This document shows positions 8,842 through 16,498 of a DNA stretch of 24,824 nt, piece by piece; position 1 is the stretch's first letter, and each line of letters starts with the position of its first letter. The DNA comes from Burkholderiales bacterium. GTDB lineage: Bacteria; Pseudomonadota; Gammaproteobacteria; Burkholderiales; JAEUMW01. The position numbers and the translations under genes were made by a program. Under the pieces are notes generated by a model. It made no database searches. It was not told where the DNA came from and worked only from the letters and a program-made list of their open reading frames with translations. The stretch is from positions 1 through 24,824 of the forward strand of contig JAEUMX010000004.1 of NCBI GenBank assembly GCA_016791285.1, in the 5' to 3' direction.

Positions 8842-10194
8842 ATGTCGCTCTTCCCGCGCTCGCTGCTCTGGCGCACGGTATTGGTGCTCGCGCTGCTGCT
8901 CGTGGTGAGCCAGGTGGTGCTGTTTCAGGTCTTCCGTGCCTCTGACCGCGGGCCGCATGCGCGGCATCTGGCCGAACAGATCGCGAGCGTCGTGAACCTG
9001 AGCCGCGCCGCACTCGCGAGCGCGCAGCCGGCCGAGCGCGTGGCGCTGCTGGAAGCGCTCTCCCAGCGCGAAGGCATACGCGTGCATACGGCGGCGCCGC
9101 CCGCGGCGTCGGATCGACCCTCGTTCGACGAGCGGCCGTTTCTTCCCCTGCTGCGCTCGGAAGTATCGCGCCTGATTGGCGAGCCCGCGCAGATCGAGTT
9201 TCGCGGACGGCCCGTGCCGGCGCTCTGGGTCGCCTTTCGCGCCGACGGTGAACCCTACTGGGTGTCGATTCCGCGCGCGCGCCTGATGCAGCACCCGTTT
9301 CCGTGGCACTGGGTAGCATGGATTGCCGTCGTGTTCACACTGTCGCTCGGCGGCGCGATCCTCATCATCTCGCGTATCAACCAACCGCTTCGCACCCTCG
9401 CCGCGGCCGCGACCCGGATCGGGCGGCGCGAACCGTCGGCGCCGCTGCCGGAGCGTGGACCGAGCGAGATCCGCTCGCTTGCCCGGACATTCAACCAGAT
9501 GGCGGCCGACCTCTCGCACCGCGACGCCGACCGCGCGCTCCTGCTCGCAGGCGTATCGCACGACCTGCGCACGCCGCTCGCGCGACTGCGGCTCGCGCTG
9601 GAGATGCTGGGCGAGAGCGACCCCAGACTCAAGGCGGACATGGTGCAGGACATCGCGGACATGGACACCGCCATCGGGCAGTTCCTCGATTTCGCGCGCG
9701 ACGAGAGCGCCGAACCGGCAATCGTCGGTGCGGATCTGAATGCGATCGTGCAGCGAGCCGCGGCACGCCGCACGCCGATCGGTCACGTGTTTCTGCAATC
9801 CGACCTGGGCGCTCTCCCCGGTCTTGCCCTGCGCCCCGTCGCCATGGAACGACTGGTCGGAAACCTGATCGAGAACGCGGCGCGGCACGGCGGCGGAGAA
9901 GTGCTGATCCGCACCCGGGCGCAAGATCGGGAGGTCGTTATCTCCGTGCTCGACCGTGGCCCCGGCATACCACCTGATGACGTCGAACGTCTGCTGCAGC
10001 CTTTCACGCGCCTCGATGTCGCCCGCGGCACGCCGGGCGCCGGCCTGGGGCTCGCGATCGTCGATCGCATCGCCCGTTCGCATGGCGGCCGCATCGATCT
10101 CGTGCCGCGCGCAGGAGGCGGAACGGAAGCACGGGTCACCCTGCCCGTCCCGAGTCGCTCGGCCGAAGGAGAAGACACGCCGGCTCGGATATAA
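8842..10194 (+). CDS. envZ: Sensor histidine kinase EnvZ
   Basis: This 450-aa inner-membrane kinase/phosphatase is the partner of OmpR. Transmembrane segment 1 covers ~10-30 and segment 2 ~154-178 (WHWVAWIAVVFTLSLGGAIL), enclosing a periplasmic domain of ~125 residues. A HAMP linker (RINQPLRTLAAAATRIGRR, ~178-232) and the phospho-acceptor H240 in GVSHDLRTPLARLRLALEML follow; E. coli uses H243. The ATPase domain has the N box NLIENAARHGG, G1 DRGPGIPPDD and G2 GAGLGLAIV. It starts two bases after the ompR stop, so the two are co-transcribed. Its stop codon overlaps a TATAAT that may be the -10 element of the next gene. The specific signal cannot be read from sequence. Confidence 0.93.
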   Translation: MSLFPRSLLWRTVLVLALLLVVSQVVLFQVFRASDRGPHARHLAEQIASVVNLSRAALASAQPAERVALLEALSQREGIRVHTAAPPAASDRPSFDERPFLPLLRSEVSRLIGEPAQIEFRGRPVPALWVAFRADGEPYWVSIPRARLMQHPFPWHWVAWIAVVFTLSLGGAILIISRINQPLRTLAAAATRIGRREPSAPLPERGPSEIRSLARTFNQMAADLSHRDADRALLLAGVSHDLRTPLARLRLALEMLGESDPRLKADMVQDIADMDTAIGQFLDFARDESAEPAIVGADLNAIVQRAAARRTPIGHVFLQSDLGALPGLALRPVAMERLVGNLIENAARHGGGEVLIRTRAQDREVVISVLDRGPGIPPDDVERLLQPFTRLDVARGTPGAGLGLAIVDRIARSHGGRIDLVPRAGGGTEARVTLPVPSRSAEGEDTPARI

Positions 10195-10195
10195 T
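10190..10195 (+). promoter_or_regulatory. -10-like element overlapping the envZ stop
   Basis: A perfect TATAAT spans the envZ TAA stop, 30 bases before the next ATG. No convincing -35 is seen. It could give the host-attachment-family gene its own transcript in addition to read-through from ompR-envZ. Confidence 0.3.
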
Positions 10196-10225
10196 CGTCT
10201 CAAGCACATAGCAAGGGAGGTCAGA

Positions 10226-10666
10226 ATGACCACGACGTGGATACTGGTGGCCAACGCAGCCGCGGCAAAACTCTACGCAAACGATGGCCCGAAGAAGGGA
10301 CTGCGCAAGATTGGCGAGTTCGCCCATCCGGCCAGCCGGGAAAAGGGCTCCCAGCTCGTCAGCGATCGCCCCGGTCACTTCCAGAGCGCCGGCAACGGGC
10401 ATGGCGCGTACATCTCGGGACATGCGCCGAAGGAAGTGGAAGCCGAGCACTTCGCCGTGCAGCTTTGCAAGGCGCTCGATCACGGGCGGACGACCAATGC
10501 CTACCAGCGTCTCATCCTGGTTTCCGCGCCCGGCTTTCTGGGGCTCATCAAGGGCCACCTGAGCCACCACGTCAAGCAGCTCGTCTCCGAGATGTTCGAG
10601 AAGGATTACACGAAGATCGACGAGCGCGCGCTCGCCGGTCATCTCGAAACCTGCATCTATCTCTGA
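10226..10666 (+). CDS. Host-attachment-family protein
   Basis: This 146-aa cytoplasmic protein has no signal peptide. It matches the small family annotated as 'protein required for attachment to host cells' (Pfam Host_attach). It opens with the strand TTTWILVANAAAAKLY, has a basic/polar middle (DRPGHFQSAGNGHGAYISGHAPKEVEAEHFA) and ends with a second half of the form LILVSAPGFLGLIKGHL..VKQLVSEMFEKDYTKI. The fold has been linked in the literature, as I recall, to eRF1-like proteins, which would suggest a ribosome- or RNA-related role rather than true adhesion; that is uncertain. AAGGGAGG at 10213-10220 lies 5 bases before ATG 10226. It may be the third gene of the ompR-envZ transcript or have its own promoter. 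Confidence 0.8.
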   Translation: MTTTWILVANAAAAKLYANDGPKKGLRKIGEFAHPASREKGSQLVSDRPGHFQSAGNGHGAYISGHAPKEVEAEHFAVQLCKALDHGRTTNAYQRLILVSAPGFLGLIKGHLSHHVKQLVSEMFEKDYTKIDERALAGHLETCIYL

Positions 10667-10785
10667 CGGACATGAGCGCGAGCGTCGCCCACTGCGACCA
10701 AGCTTTTCGACACTCTTCGATGTAAAAATCGCTCTCGAACACGCGGGGCCCCAGGAAATTCCCTTTCAAATCAAGATATCGACAG

Positions 10786-10808
10786 AAATCTACCAATTTG
10801 GCAGATTT
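10786..10808. repeat. 23-bp near-perfect palindrome, candidate operator
   Basis: The sequence reads AAATCTACCAA-T-TTGGCAGATTT: two 11-base arms with one mismatch around a single central base. Such symmetry at this size is typical of a homodimeric repressor or activator site. The protein that would bind it is unknown. Confidence 0.45.
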
Positions 10809-10863
10809 GCTTTTGCGCGATAGCCGTGCCATTTTGAAGAAGTAGTTGACGGGCAACGTGAAG

Positions 10864-10891
10864 CCGAAAGGGCGCCAAGCGCCCATTTCGG
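10864..10891. other. Strong hairpin of 12 bp with 3-base loop
   Basis: CCGAAAGGGCGC (10864-10875), loop CAA, then GCGCCCATTTCGG (10879-10891), with one bulged T. No T-run follows on either strand, so it is not a textbook terminator. It could act in the leader RNA of the regulator gene or end transcription from the host-attachment gene inefficiently. Confidence 0.4.
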
Positions 10892-11081
10892 CCCGCGAGA
10901 GAATCGGGCGAGCCCAACCAACCCCAAGAATAAGCGGAAGGCGCGTGCAACAAGCGATCGATCGTGGCGGTCCCGATGCTTCTCGGTACCCCCCTTCTAC
11001 CGGGGCCGCATTGCGGTCCGCGGCGGCGTCCCTTGCGCAACGCCTCACCCCCCGCAGGGACGCGCAGGCGAGGCACCGCTG

Positions 11082-14000
11082 ATGGAGCGCCATCCCCCGC
11101 GGCTCGCGAAATTCACCCCGCCCGACGTGACGGAACTGGTGCCGCGTGAGCAACTTTTCGCGAGACTGGACCGGGCCGGCAAGCACACGGCGATCTGGGT
11201 GACCGGTCCGGCAGGTGCCGGGAAGACCGCACTGGCTGCGTCGTGGCTCGCCGCGAGCGGCTATCGATATGTCTGGTACTCCCTCGACGAGGGCGACGTC
11301 GACCCCGCGACGTTCTTTCACTACCTCGCGTTGGCGGCAGGCCCCACGGTCGATTCGCGACACCCTTTGCCCAAGCTCACTCCCGAGTATCTGCCGGCGC
11401 TCGACACCTTCGCCCGGAACTACTTCGAGATGCTGTTCGGACTCTGGGATCCACCCTGGGTACTGGTGCTCGACAACTTCGAAAAGGTCGCCTCGGACCC
11501 TGCACTGCAGACGATCGTCGAAGCCGCCCTGAAGAGCATGACGCTGGGAGGCACGCTCATCGTGCTAAGTCGCGAGGATCCGTCGGCGCGTTTCGCGCGC
11601 TGGCAGGCGAGCCGCGAGCTCATCGTCATCGACTGGAACGAGCTCAAGCTCACCGACGCGGACGCCGCAGCGCTCGTCCACCGCTGGGGATACGATCCGG
11701 CGGTCTTGAAACCGATCGTGGAAGCCTCGGGCGGCTGGGCCGCGGGGCTCACGTTGATGCTGAACGCGTACCGGGAAGGCGCGCCGCCGCCACAGACAGG
11801 ATCGCTGCCGGCGCCGATTCTGGCCGATTTTTTCGCCGAGGAGTGCTTCCTGAAGGCGTCAGTCACCCAGCGCCTGTTCCTGCTGCGCACCGCCTTCGTC
11901 CCGCGCCTGACCGCCGCGCTGGGCGCCACCCTGTCCGGGCGGGGCGATGCCGGCGCCATCCTGGCCGAGCTCAATCGCCAGAACATGTTCACCGAACGGC
12001 ACGGCGGCCACGACGGCATCTACGAGTACCACCCGCTGTTTCGCAGCTTCCTGCTCGAGCGGGCACGCGCCGAGCTCTCGCCGCAGGAGTTTCAGCACCG
12101 CCGGCGCGAGGCGGCCGCGCTGCTGGAACAGGACCACCAGATCGAGGCAGCGGCAGAACTCTATATCGCCGGCCAGGATTGGGACGATCTGTCGCGGCTC
12201 ATCCGCCGGCATGCGTGGACGCTCGTCGCGCAGGCACGGCACCGGACGCTCTCGTCATGGCTCGACGCGGTGCCGGAGGCGGTGATCGCAGCCTCACCCT
12301 GGCTCTCCTTTCGCAAGGGCAGCTGCGAGCTCCTGCGTGACCCCGCGTGCGGCTATACGTGGCTCGAACGGGCGTACGCGCGCTTCAAGGGAGAAGACGA
12401 TCCGGTCGGTCTCTATGTCACGTGGTCCGCGCTCATGGAGAGCTTCACCCTGCAGTGGGGCTCGTTCGTCGAGGTCGACCGCTGGATCGCGGAGCTCGAG
12501 GAACTGCGCAAACGTCACCCCCAGTACCCGACGGCCGACATCGAAGTGCGCGTGATCAACGGCGGTGTCGCCGTCATGGTGCGCAAGCTCGATCATCCGA
12601 TCCTGCGGCAGTGGGCACGACGCGCCCACGAGTTGATACCCGTTCTGCAGGACTCGCACCAGCGCGCGCAACTCGCCACCTTCGCGATGATGTATGCGCT
12701 GTGGCGCGGCGATCTCAGGGGCGCGCGCGTGATTCGCGCCGAGCTCGAGGCCGTGGCAGCGGCGCGCCAGGTCGCTCCGCTGACGGCGCAGCTGTGCCTG
12801 ATGTGGGAGGTCATTCAGGACGTGCTCGATGCCAACGTCGGGCGCGCCATGGAGGCGACGCAGAAGGCGCTCACCCTGGCCGAGGTGAGCGGCGTGCACG
12901 TGCTCGACGTCTGGCATCACTACCATGCCGCCAGCGCCGCCCTGGTCGCCGGCGACCTGGCAGCCGCCGAACACCATGCCGAGCAGATGCAATGTGCGCT
13001 CACCCCCGGCCAGCTGATGAACAAGGTGAACTATCAGTATCTGCGTGCGGCGATCCTGCTCCATCGCGGCGAGACGCAGCGCGCACTCGACCTCGCCGAG
13101 GAGTATCTGACGCTCGGCGATGCGCTCGGCTCGGGCATGGGCAGCACCATCTTCCGGCTGCAGCTGGCGCTCACGCTGATCGCATGCGGCAACCACGATC
13201 GCGCGCGCGATGTGCTGGCGCATGCGCTCAAGCTGGCCGAGGTCATCGGCAGCGCACTGCTGCGCTTCACCGGCTTGTGCGCGCTCGCCCGCTCGCTTCT
13301 TGCGACGGGGGAACATGAAGTCGGACTGGGCGTGCTGAAGCGCGCATTCGCGCTCGGTGCCGAGCAGGACCTCATGGCGTTCTACCCCGCCGCGGCGCCC
13401 GGCATGATGGCCCACCTTTGCAGCCGCGCCCTGGACGCGGGCATCGAGCCCGAGTACGTGCGGCGCCTGATCGCGAAACGCGGCCTCGTTCCGACCTCGC
13501 CCGCGGTCCAGGAATGGCCGTGGCCAGTGAAGATCTACACCCTGGGGCGGTTCACGGTCGAGCGCTACGGCAAGCCGCTGCGCTCTTCCGGCAAGGCCCA
13601 GCACAAGCCCCTCGATCTGTTGAAGGCGCTCATCGCGCTCGGCCGGGAGGACGTCAACACGCGCCAGCTCACCGAAGCGCTCTGGCCGGACGCGGACGGC
13701 GATGCCGCTCAGGGCGCCTTCGATGCCACCCTGCACCGACTGCGGAGGTTGATCGAGGTCGAGAATGCCGTGGTGCTCAAGGACGGCAAGCTCAGCCTGA
13801 ACGAGCGCATCTGCTGGGTCGACGCCTGGGCATTCGAACAAGCCTGCCGCCAGGAGGAAGGCAGCGACGTGGCGGCGGACTCATTCGGCATCCCCTGCGA
13901 CGCACGGCTCATGCGCCGTCTCTACCGTGGCGCCTTCATGGCGACCGAGGACGATCAACCATGGATGCTGCAATCGCGCGAGCGGCTGCGCGCCCTGTTC

Positions 14001-14267
14001 CGCAGACGCGTGATGGCGATCGGCCAAGCGCTCGAGCAGCGCTACCAGTGGGACCAAGCCATCGAACTCTACCAGCACGCGCTCGACATCGACCCCCTGG
14101 CGGAGGAGGCCTATCAGCGCCTCATGCTCGCACAGCGCGAGCTCGGCCGCCTCGCCGACGCCCTCGACATCTATCGACGCTGCCGGGAAACGTTGTCCCA
14201 CTCGCTCGGCATACGCCCTTCCGCAACCACGGAGGCCATCCACCGCAGCCTGCGCGATCTGTCGTGA
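11082..14267 (+). CDS. MalT/SARP-type STAND ATPase transcriptional regulator
   Basis: This 1061-aa regulator starts with a STAND ATPase: Walker A GPAGAGKT (42-49), Walker B WVLVLDNFEKV (~126-136), a sensor-like LIVLSRED, and GGWAAGLTLML as in MalT. Residues ~340-800 are helical TPR-like repeats. The C-terminus has a winged helix (~818-895: IYTLGRFTVERYGKPL, HKPLDLLKALIALG, LTEALWPDADGDAAQGAF, LHRLRRLIE). A bacterial transcriptional activation domain follows (~935-1055: YRGAFMATEDDQPWMLQSRE, AIELYQHALDIDPLAEEAYQ, CRETLSHSLGI). MalT itself ends in a LuxR-type helix-turn-helix, so this is the SARP/BTAD version. Such proteins sense a ligand, oligomerise with ATP and activate promoters. GAGG lies about 9 bases before ATG 11082. 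No target gene is adjacent on the same strand, so ligand and regulon are unknown. Confidence 0.88.
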   Translation: MERHPPRLAKFTPPDVTELVPREQLFARLDRAGKHTAIWVTGPAGAGKTALAASWLAASGYRYVWYSLDEGDVDPATFFHYLALAAGPTVDSRHPLPKLTPEYLPALDTFARNYFEMLFGLWDPPWVLVLDNFEKVASDPALQTIVEAALKSMTLGGTLIVLSREDPSARFARWQASRELIVIDWNELKLTDADAAALVHRWGYDPAVLKPIVEASGGWAAGLTLMLNAYREGAPPPQTGSLPAPILADFFAEECFLKASVTQRLFLLRTAFVPRLTAALGATLSGRGDAGAILAELNRQNMFTERHGGHDGIYEYHPLFRSFLLERARAELSPQEFQHRRREAAALLEQDHQIEAAAELYIAGQDWDDLSRLIRRHAWTLVAQARHRTLSSWLDAVPEAVIAASPWLSFRKGSCELLRDPACGYTWLERAYARFKGEDDPVGLYVTWSALMESFTLQWGSFVEVDRWIAELEELRKRHPQYPTADIEVRVINGGVAVMVRKLDHPILRQWARRAHELIPVLQDSHQRAQLATFAMMYALWRGDLRGARVIRAELEAVAAARQVAPLTAQLCLMWEVIQDVLDANVGRAMEATQKALTLAEVSGVHVLDVWHHYHAASAALVAGDLAAAEHHAEQMQCALTPGQLMNKVNYQYLRAAILLHRGETQRALDLAEEYLTLGDALGSGMGSTIFRLQLALTLIACGNHDRARDVLAHALKLAEVIGSALLRFTGLCALARSLLATGEHEVGLGVLKRAFALGAEQDLMAFYPAAAPGMMAHLCSRALDAGIEPEYVRRLIAKRGLVPTSPAVQEWPWPVKIYTLGRFTVERYGKPLRSSGKAQHKPLDLLKALIALGREDVNTRQLTEALWPDADGDAAQGAFDATLHRLRRLIEVENAVVLKDGKLSLNERICWVDAWAFEQACRQEEGSDVAADSFGIPCDARLMRRLYRGAFMATEDDQPWMLQSRERLRALFRRRVMAIGQALEQRYQWDQAIELYQHALDIDPLAEEAYQRLMLAQRELGRLADALDIYRRCRETLSHSLGIRPSATTEAIHRSLRDLS

Positions 14268-14365
14268 CGGGTGACTCGTGATGACGAATGCATTGCAGCG
14301 AGTAGATTTTCGGCCCCCGATATACGTAAGGGATTCGTAAGTACTCCGCAGGTAGACTTTCGTCC

Positions 14366-14464
14366 AGCTGCGGAAAACACGTTCTACCCCTCGGGAAAAA
14401 CTGGACGCGATTTTCCCAACCGCGAATCTCCTGGCGCGGGCTATTCGTTTTCCGCAGCTTTTTT
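14366..14464 (+). ncRNA. Candidate structured RNA or elaborate terminator
   Basis: AGCTGCGGAAAAC (14366-14378) and GTTTTCCGCAGCT (14447-14459) are a perfect 13-bp inverted repeat. They enclose two further hairpins: GGGAAAA/TTTTCCC (14393-14399/14411-14417) and CCGCG/CGCGG (14420-14424/14435-14439). Six T's (14459-14464) end the structure in the plus direction. The whole would fold as a three-way junction closed by a terminator-like stem. A TAGACT -10-like box at 14353-14358 would place a start near 14365. It lies between convergent genes, so it may simply terminate the regulator transcript. Confidence 0.4.
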
Positions 14465-14493
14465 CCTGCTTTCCCCTTCCCGCCCCTAGCCGT

Positions 14494-15084
14494 TCATGCC
14501 GACGGCACCCGAGCCGCGAGCGGCCAGCGCCCGATCAAGCGGTATGTCGCGCCTGCCGACCCCAGTTTGGACTCGACGAGGACGAACTCGCCCACGTCCC
14601 ACGCGAAGCCATCGAGCACGGGCAGTCCCCGGCACGTGGCATCGCGAACGAGGGTGACATGCGGAAAGTACGGACGATCCTCGGCCCTGAGGCCGGCCGC
14701 CTGCAGGGCGGAGGCGAGCCTGGCCGCCAGTACGGCAAGATCGTCCGGAACTGCCGCGGGAGCCGCCCAGAGCAGGCGCTGCCGGGGCCAACAGCCCGGC
14801 GCATCGAACCGCAGGGAGAAGCCGGAAACGGACACGCACGCGGCCAGCCTGGCGAGTTCGGGCAGTCGCGCGAGCGGCACGTTGCCCAGAAAGGCCAGCG
14901 TCGCGTGCAATTGTTCGTCCCGCACGCGGCGACCACCGCAGGTGCGGTGCAGGTCGGCTGCCCAGCGGGCCAGGTGCGTGCGCGCGAGGGGATCTGGCCA
15001 GAGCGCGAAGAAGAGCCGTGCGCCAGCGATCCGGCCGGAGGGAGGGCTCGGTGTGGCCGGTTGGCGCCTACGCGCTGCTTCCAT
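14494..15084 (-). CDS. thpR: RNA 2',3'-cyclic phosphodiesterase (LigT/ThpR, 2H family)
   Basis: This 196-aa member of the 2H phosphoesterase superfamily opens 2',3'-cyclic phosphates of RNA and can ligate tRNA halves in vitro. The family's two H-x-T motifs are present: HATL (in [14 protein letters not shown], ~60-63) and HVTL (in [14 protein letters not shown], ~145). The fold also shows RLFFALWPD at the N-terminal strand, as in E. coli LigT. The first ~22 residues ([17 protein letters not shown]) are a polar extension. ATG 15084 lies inside the end of ispF (17-base overlap), so it is the third gene of the ispD-ispF-thpR transcript. A functional link to isoprenoid synthesis is not known. The last codons are followed by the structured convergent gap. 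Confidence 0.88.
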   Translation of the reverse strand: MEAARRRQPATPSPPSGRIAGARLFFALWPDPLARTHLARWAADLHRTCGGRRVRDEQLHATLAFLGNVPLARLPELARLAACVSVSGFSLRFDAPGCWPRQRLLWAAPAAVPDDLAVLAARLASALQAAGLRAEDRPYFPHVTLVRDATCRGLPVLDGFAWDVGEFVLVESKLGSAGATYRLIGRWPLAARVPSA

Positions 15085-15550
15085 CGGTGACGAGCGCGAT
15101 CGCTTCGGCGACGATGCCTTCTCCCCGGCCGAGAAAGCCGAGACGCTCGCAGGTCTTTGCCTTCACGTTCACCGCCGCCACGGCAATGCCGAGATCGGCG
15201 GCGATGTTCTCCACCATCGCGGGGATGTAACGGCTAAGCCGCGGTGCCTCGGTGATGACCGTGGCATCGACGTTGACGACACTGAAACCGCGACCGGCGA
15301 GCAGGCGCACGGTATCCCGCAGCAGTACACGGCTGTCGGCGCCACGGTAGCGCGGATCGGTGTCGGGGAAGTGCCGCCCGATATCGCCGAGCGCGGCCGC
15401 GCCGAGCAGCGCATCCGTGATCGCGTGCAGCAGCACGTCGGCATCCGAGTGTCCGGCGAGCCCGCGCTCGAAGGGGATCTCCACCCCACCGATGACCAGT
15501 CGTCGCCCGGTCACCAGCGCATGCACATCGAAACCCTGGCCGACCCTCAT
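15068..15550 (-). CDS. ispF: 2-C-methyl-D-erythritol 2,4-cyclodiphosphate synthase
   Basis: IspF converts CDP-ME 2-phosphate to ME-cPP with release of CMP, step five of the non-mevalonate isoprenoid pathway. The 160-aa length matches the family. Metal ligands are in the opening motif ([13 protein letters not shown]8 and H10) and H42 lies in [26 protein letters not shown]. The conserved [26 protein letters not shown] and [20 protein letters not shown] segments are all present. Its ATG overlaps the ispD stop by four bases (ATGA), so translation is coupled. It overlaps thpR by 17 bases. The enzyme is a cytoplasmic trimer in the family. Confidence 0.96.
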   Translation of the reverse strand: MRVGQGFDVHALVTGRRLVIGGVEIPFERGLAGHSDADVLLHAITDALLGAAALGDIGRHFPDTDPRYRGADSRVLLRDTVRLLAGRGFSVVNVDATVITEAPRLSRYIPAMVENIAADLGIAVAAVNVKAKTCERLGFLGRGEGIVAEAIALVTDGSSA

Positions 15551-16248
15551 GACCGTGCCTGCGTCTTGAGGATCAACTCGGCGAGCGTGAGATCCTGGGG
15601 ATAGGTGACCTTGAGGTTGCGGCTGTCCCCCAGCACGAGCTTCGGCCGGTAGCCCAGTTGCTCGAGTGCCGATGCCTCGTCCGTGACCACCGCATCCGTC
15701 CCCGCCTCGATCAGCGCCTCCAGGAGCAGCTGGTAGCGAAACATCTGAGGCGTCTGCGCCTGCCACAGGTCCGCCCGGGACTCGGTTTGCAGGACCCGGC
15801 CCTCGACATCGCCGCGCTTCAATGTGTCCGTGACGGGGAGGGCCAGCAACCCCCCGACCGCATCGTCGTCGACCTCCTCCTTCAGCCGCCGCAGAAGCTC
15901 GCCATCGAGACAGGGTCGCGCCGCATCGTGCACCAGCACCCAGTCGTCCCCCGCAACTTCGCCGCGGACCGCGCGCAATCCGTTGAGCACGCTCGCCGCG
16001 CGCGTCTCGCCGCCGCAATGCAGTGCCGTGAGCCGTGCGCCGAAGGCGCGCCAATCGAGGCGCCGATAGCGTTCATCGGTCGGCGACAGCAGCAGGAATA
16101 CCCGCGCGATGAAGGGCGCATCGACCAGTGGCCGCGCCGCATGGTAGAGCAGCGAGTGGTCCATGAGCGGCAGGTATTGCTTGGGCAGAGCGCCGCCCAT
16201 GCGCGCGCCGAAGCCTGCAGCAGGAACGAGTGCGAAGTAGCGGCTCAC
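15547..16248 (-). CDS. ispD: 2-C-methyl-D-erythritol 4-phosphate cytidylyltransferase
   Basis: IspD joins CTP and MEP to give CDP-ME, step three of the non-mevalonate pathway. The 233-aa protein starts [18 protein letters not shown] with the nucleotide-binding AAGxGxRMG loop followed by ALPKQYLPL. It continues with [42 protein letters not shown] and [15 protein letters not shown], all family hallmarks. GTG 16248 is chosen because the family begins within a few residues of this strand; the frame stays open to 16377 but the extra 43 residues look non-homologous. No clear Shine-Dalgarno precedes the GTG. It is the first gene of the ispD-ispF-thpR set and is divergent from the Lon-like gene across a 250-bp gap in which I see no strong promoter. 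Confidence 0.94.
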   Translation of the reverse strand: MSRYFALVPAAGFGARMGGALPKQYLPLMDHSLLYHAARPLVDAPFIARVFLLLSPTDERYRRLDWRAFGARLTALHCGGETRAASVLNGLRAVRGEVAGDDWVLVHDAARPCLDGELLRRLKEEVDDDAVGGLLALPVTDTLKRGDVEGRVLQTESRADLWQAQTPQMFRYQLLLEALIEAGTDAVVTDEASALEQLGYRPKLVLGDSRNLKVTYPQDLTLAELILKTQARS

Positions 16249-16498
16249 GGGAGTCGGATGGTCGCAAAGCCGGTCATTATCGGCCGCGGCTCCCTGCCGC
16301 CGCAAGGCCCGCTCGGCCACGTGTTTCGCGGAAAGTCTGACCCCGGCGTCATGCACGATCCGTGGCCGCGCGGGCAACCGGCTCCCGAACGCGCCCGGAC
16401 CGAAGCGGCTGGGTTCACGTCGGCGCGACGCCGTGCGGCTGGGTTATCATGGATCTCTCCACCGTTCGGACCGCGTCGCGAAAGCAAGAGAACAGGTC

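Larger units (their letters stand above)
10667..11081. other. AT-richer 415-bp intergenic region
   Basis: No convincing gene is seen. The part 10715-10860 is visibly richer in A/T than its surroundings and holds a 23-bp near-palindrome. A 12-bp hairpin follows at 10864-10891. The rest up to the regulator start is GC-rich and featureless. It probably contains the promoter and operator of the STAND regulator. A minus-strand open frame (10832-10572, 86 codons) running into the host-attachment gene is judged chance. Confidence 0.5.

Noticed and set aside
10572..10832. Minus-strand open frame of 86 codons with plausible-looking residues, overlapping the host-attachment gene
   Set aside because: No Shine-Dalgarno, no recognised family, and half of it is antisense to a well-supported gene. 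AT-richer codons alone make it look protein-like.
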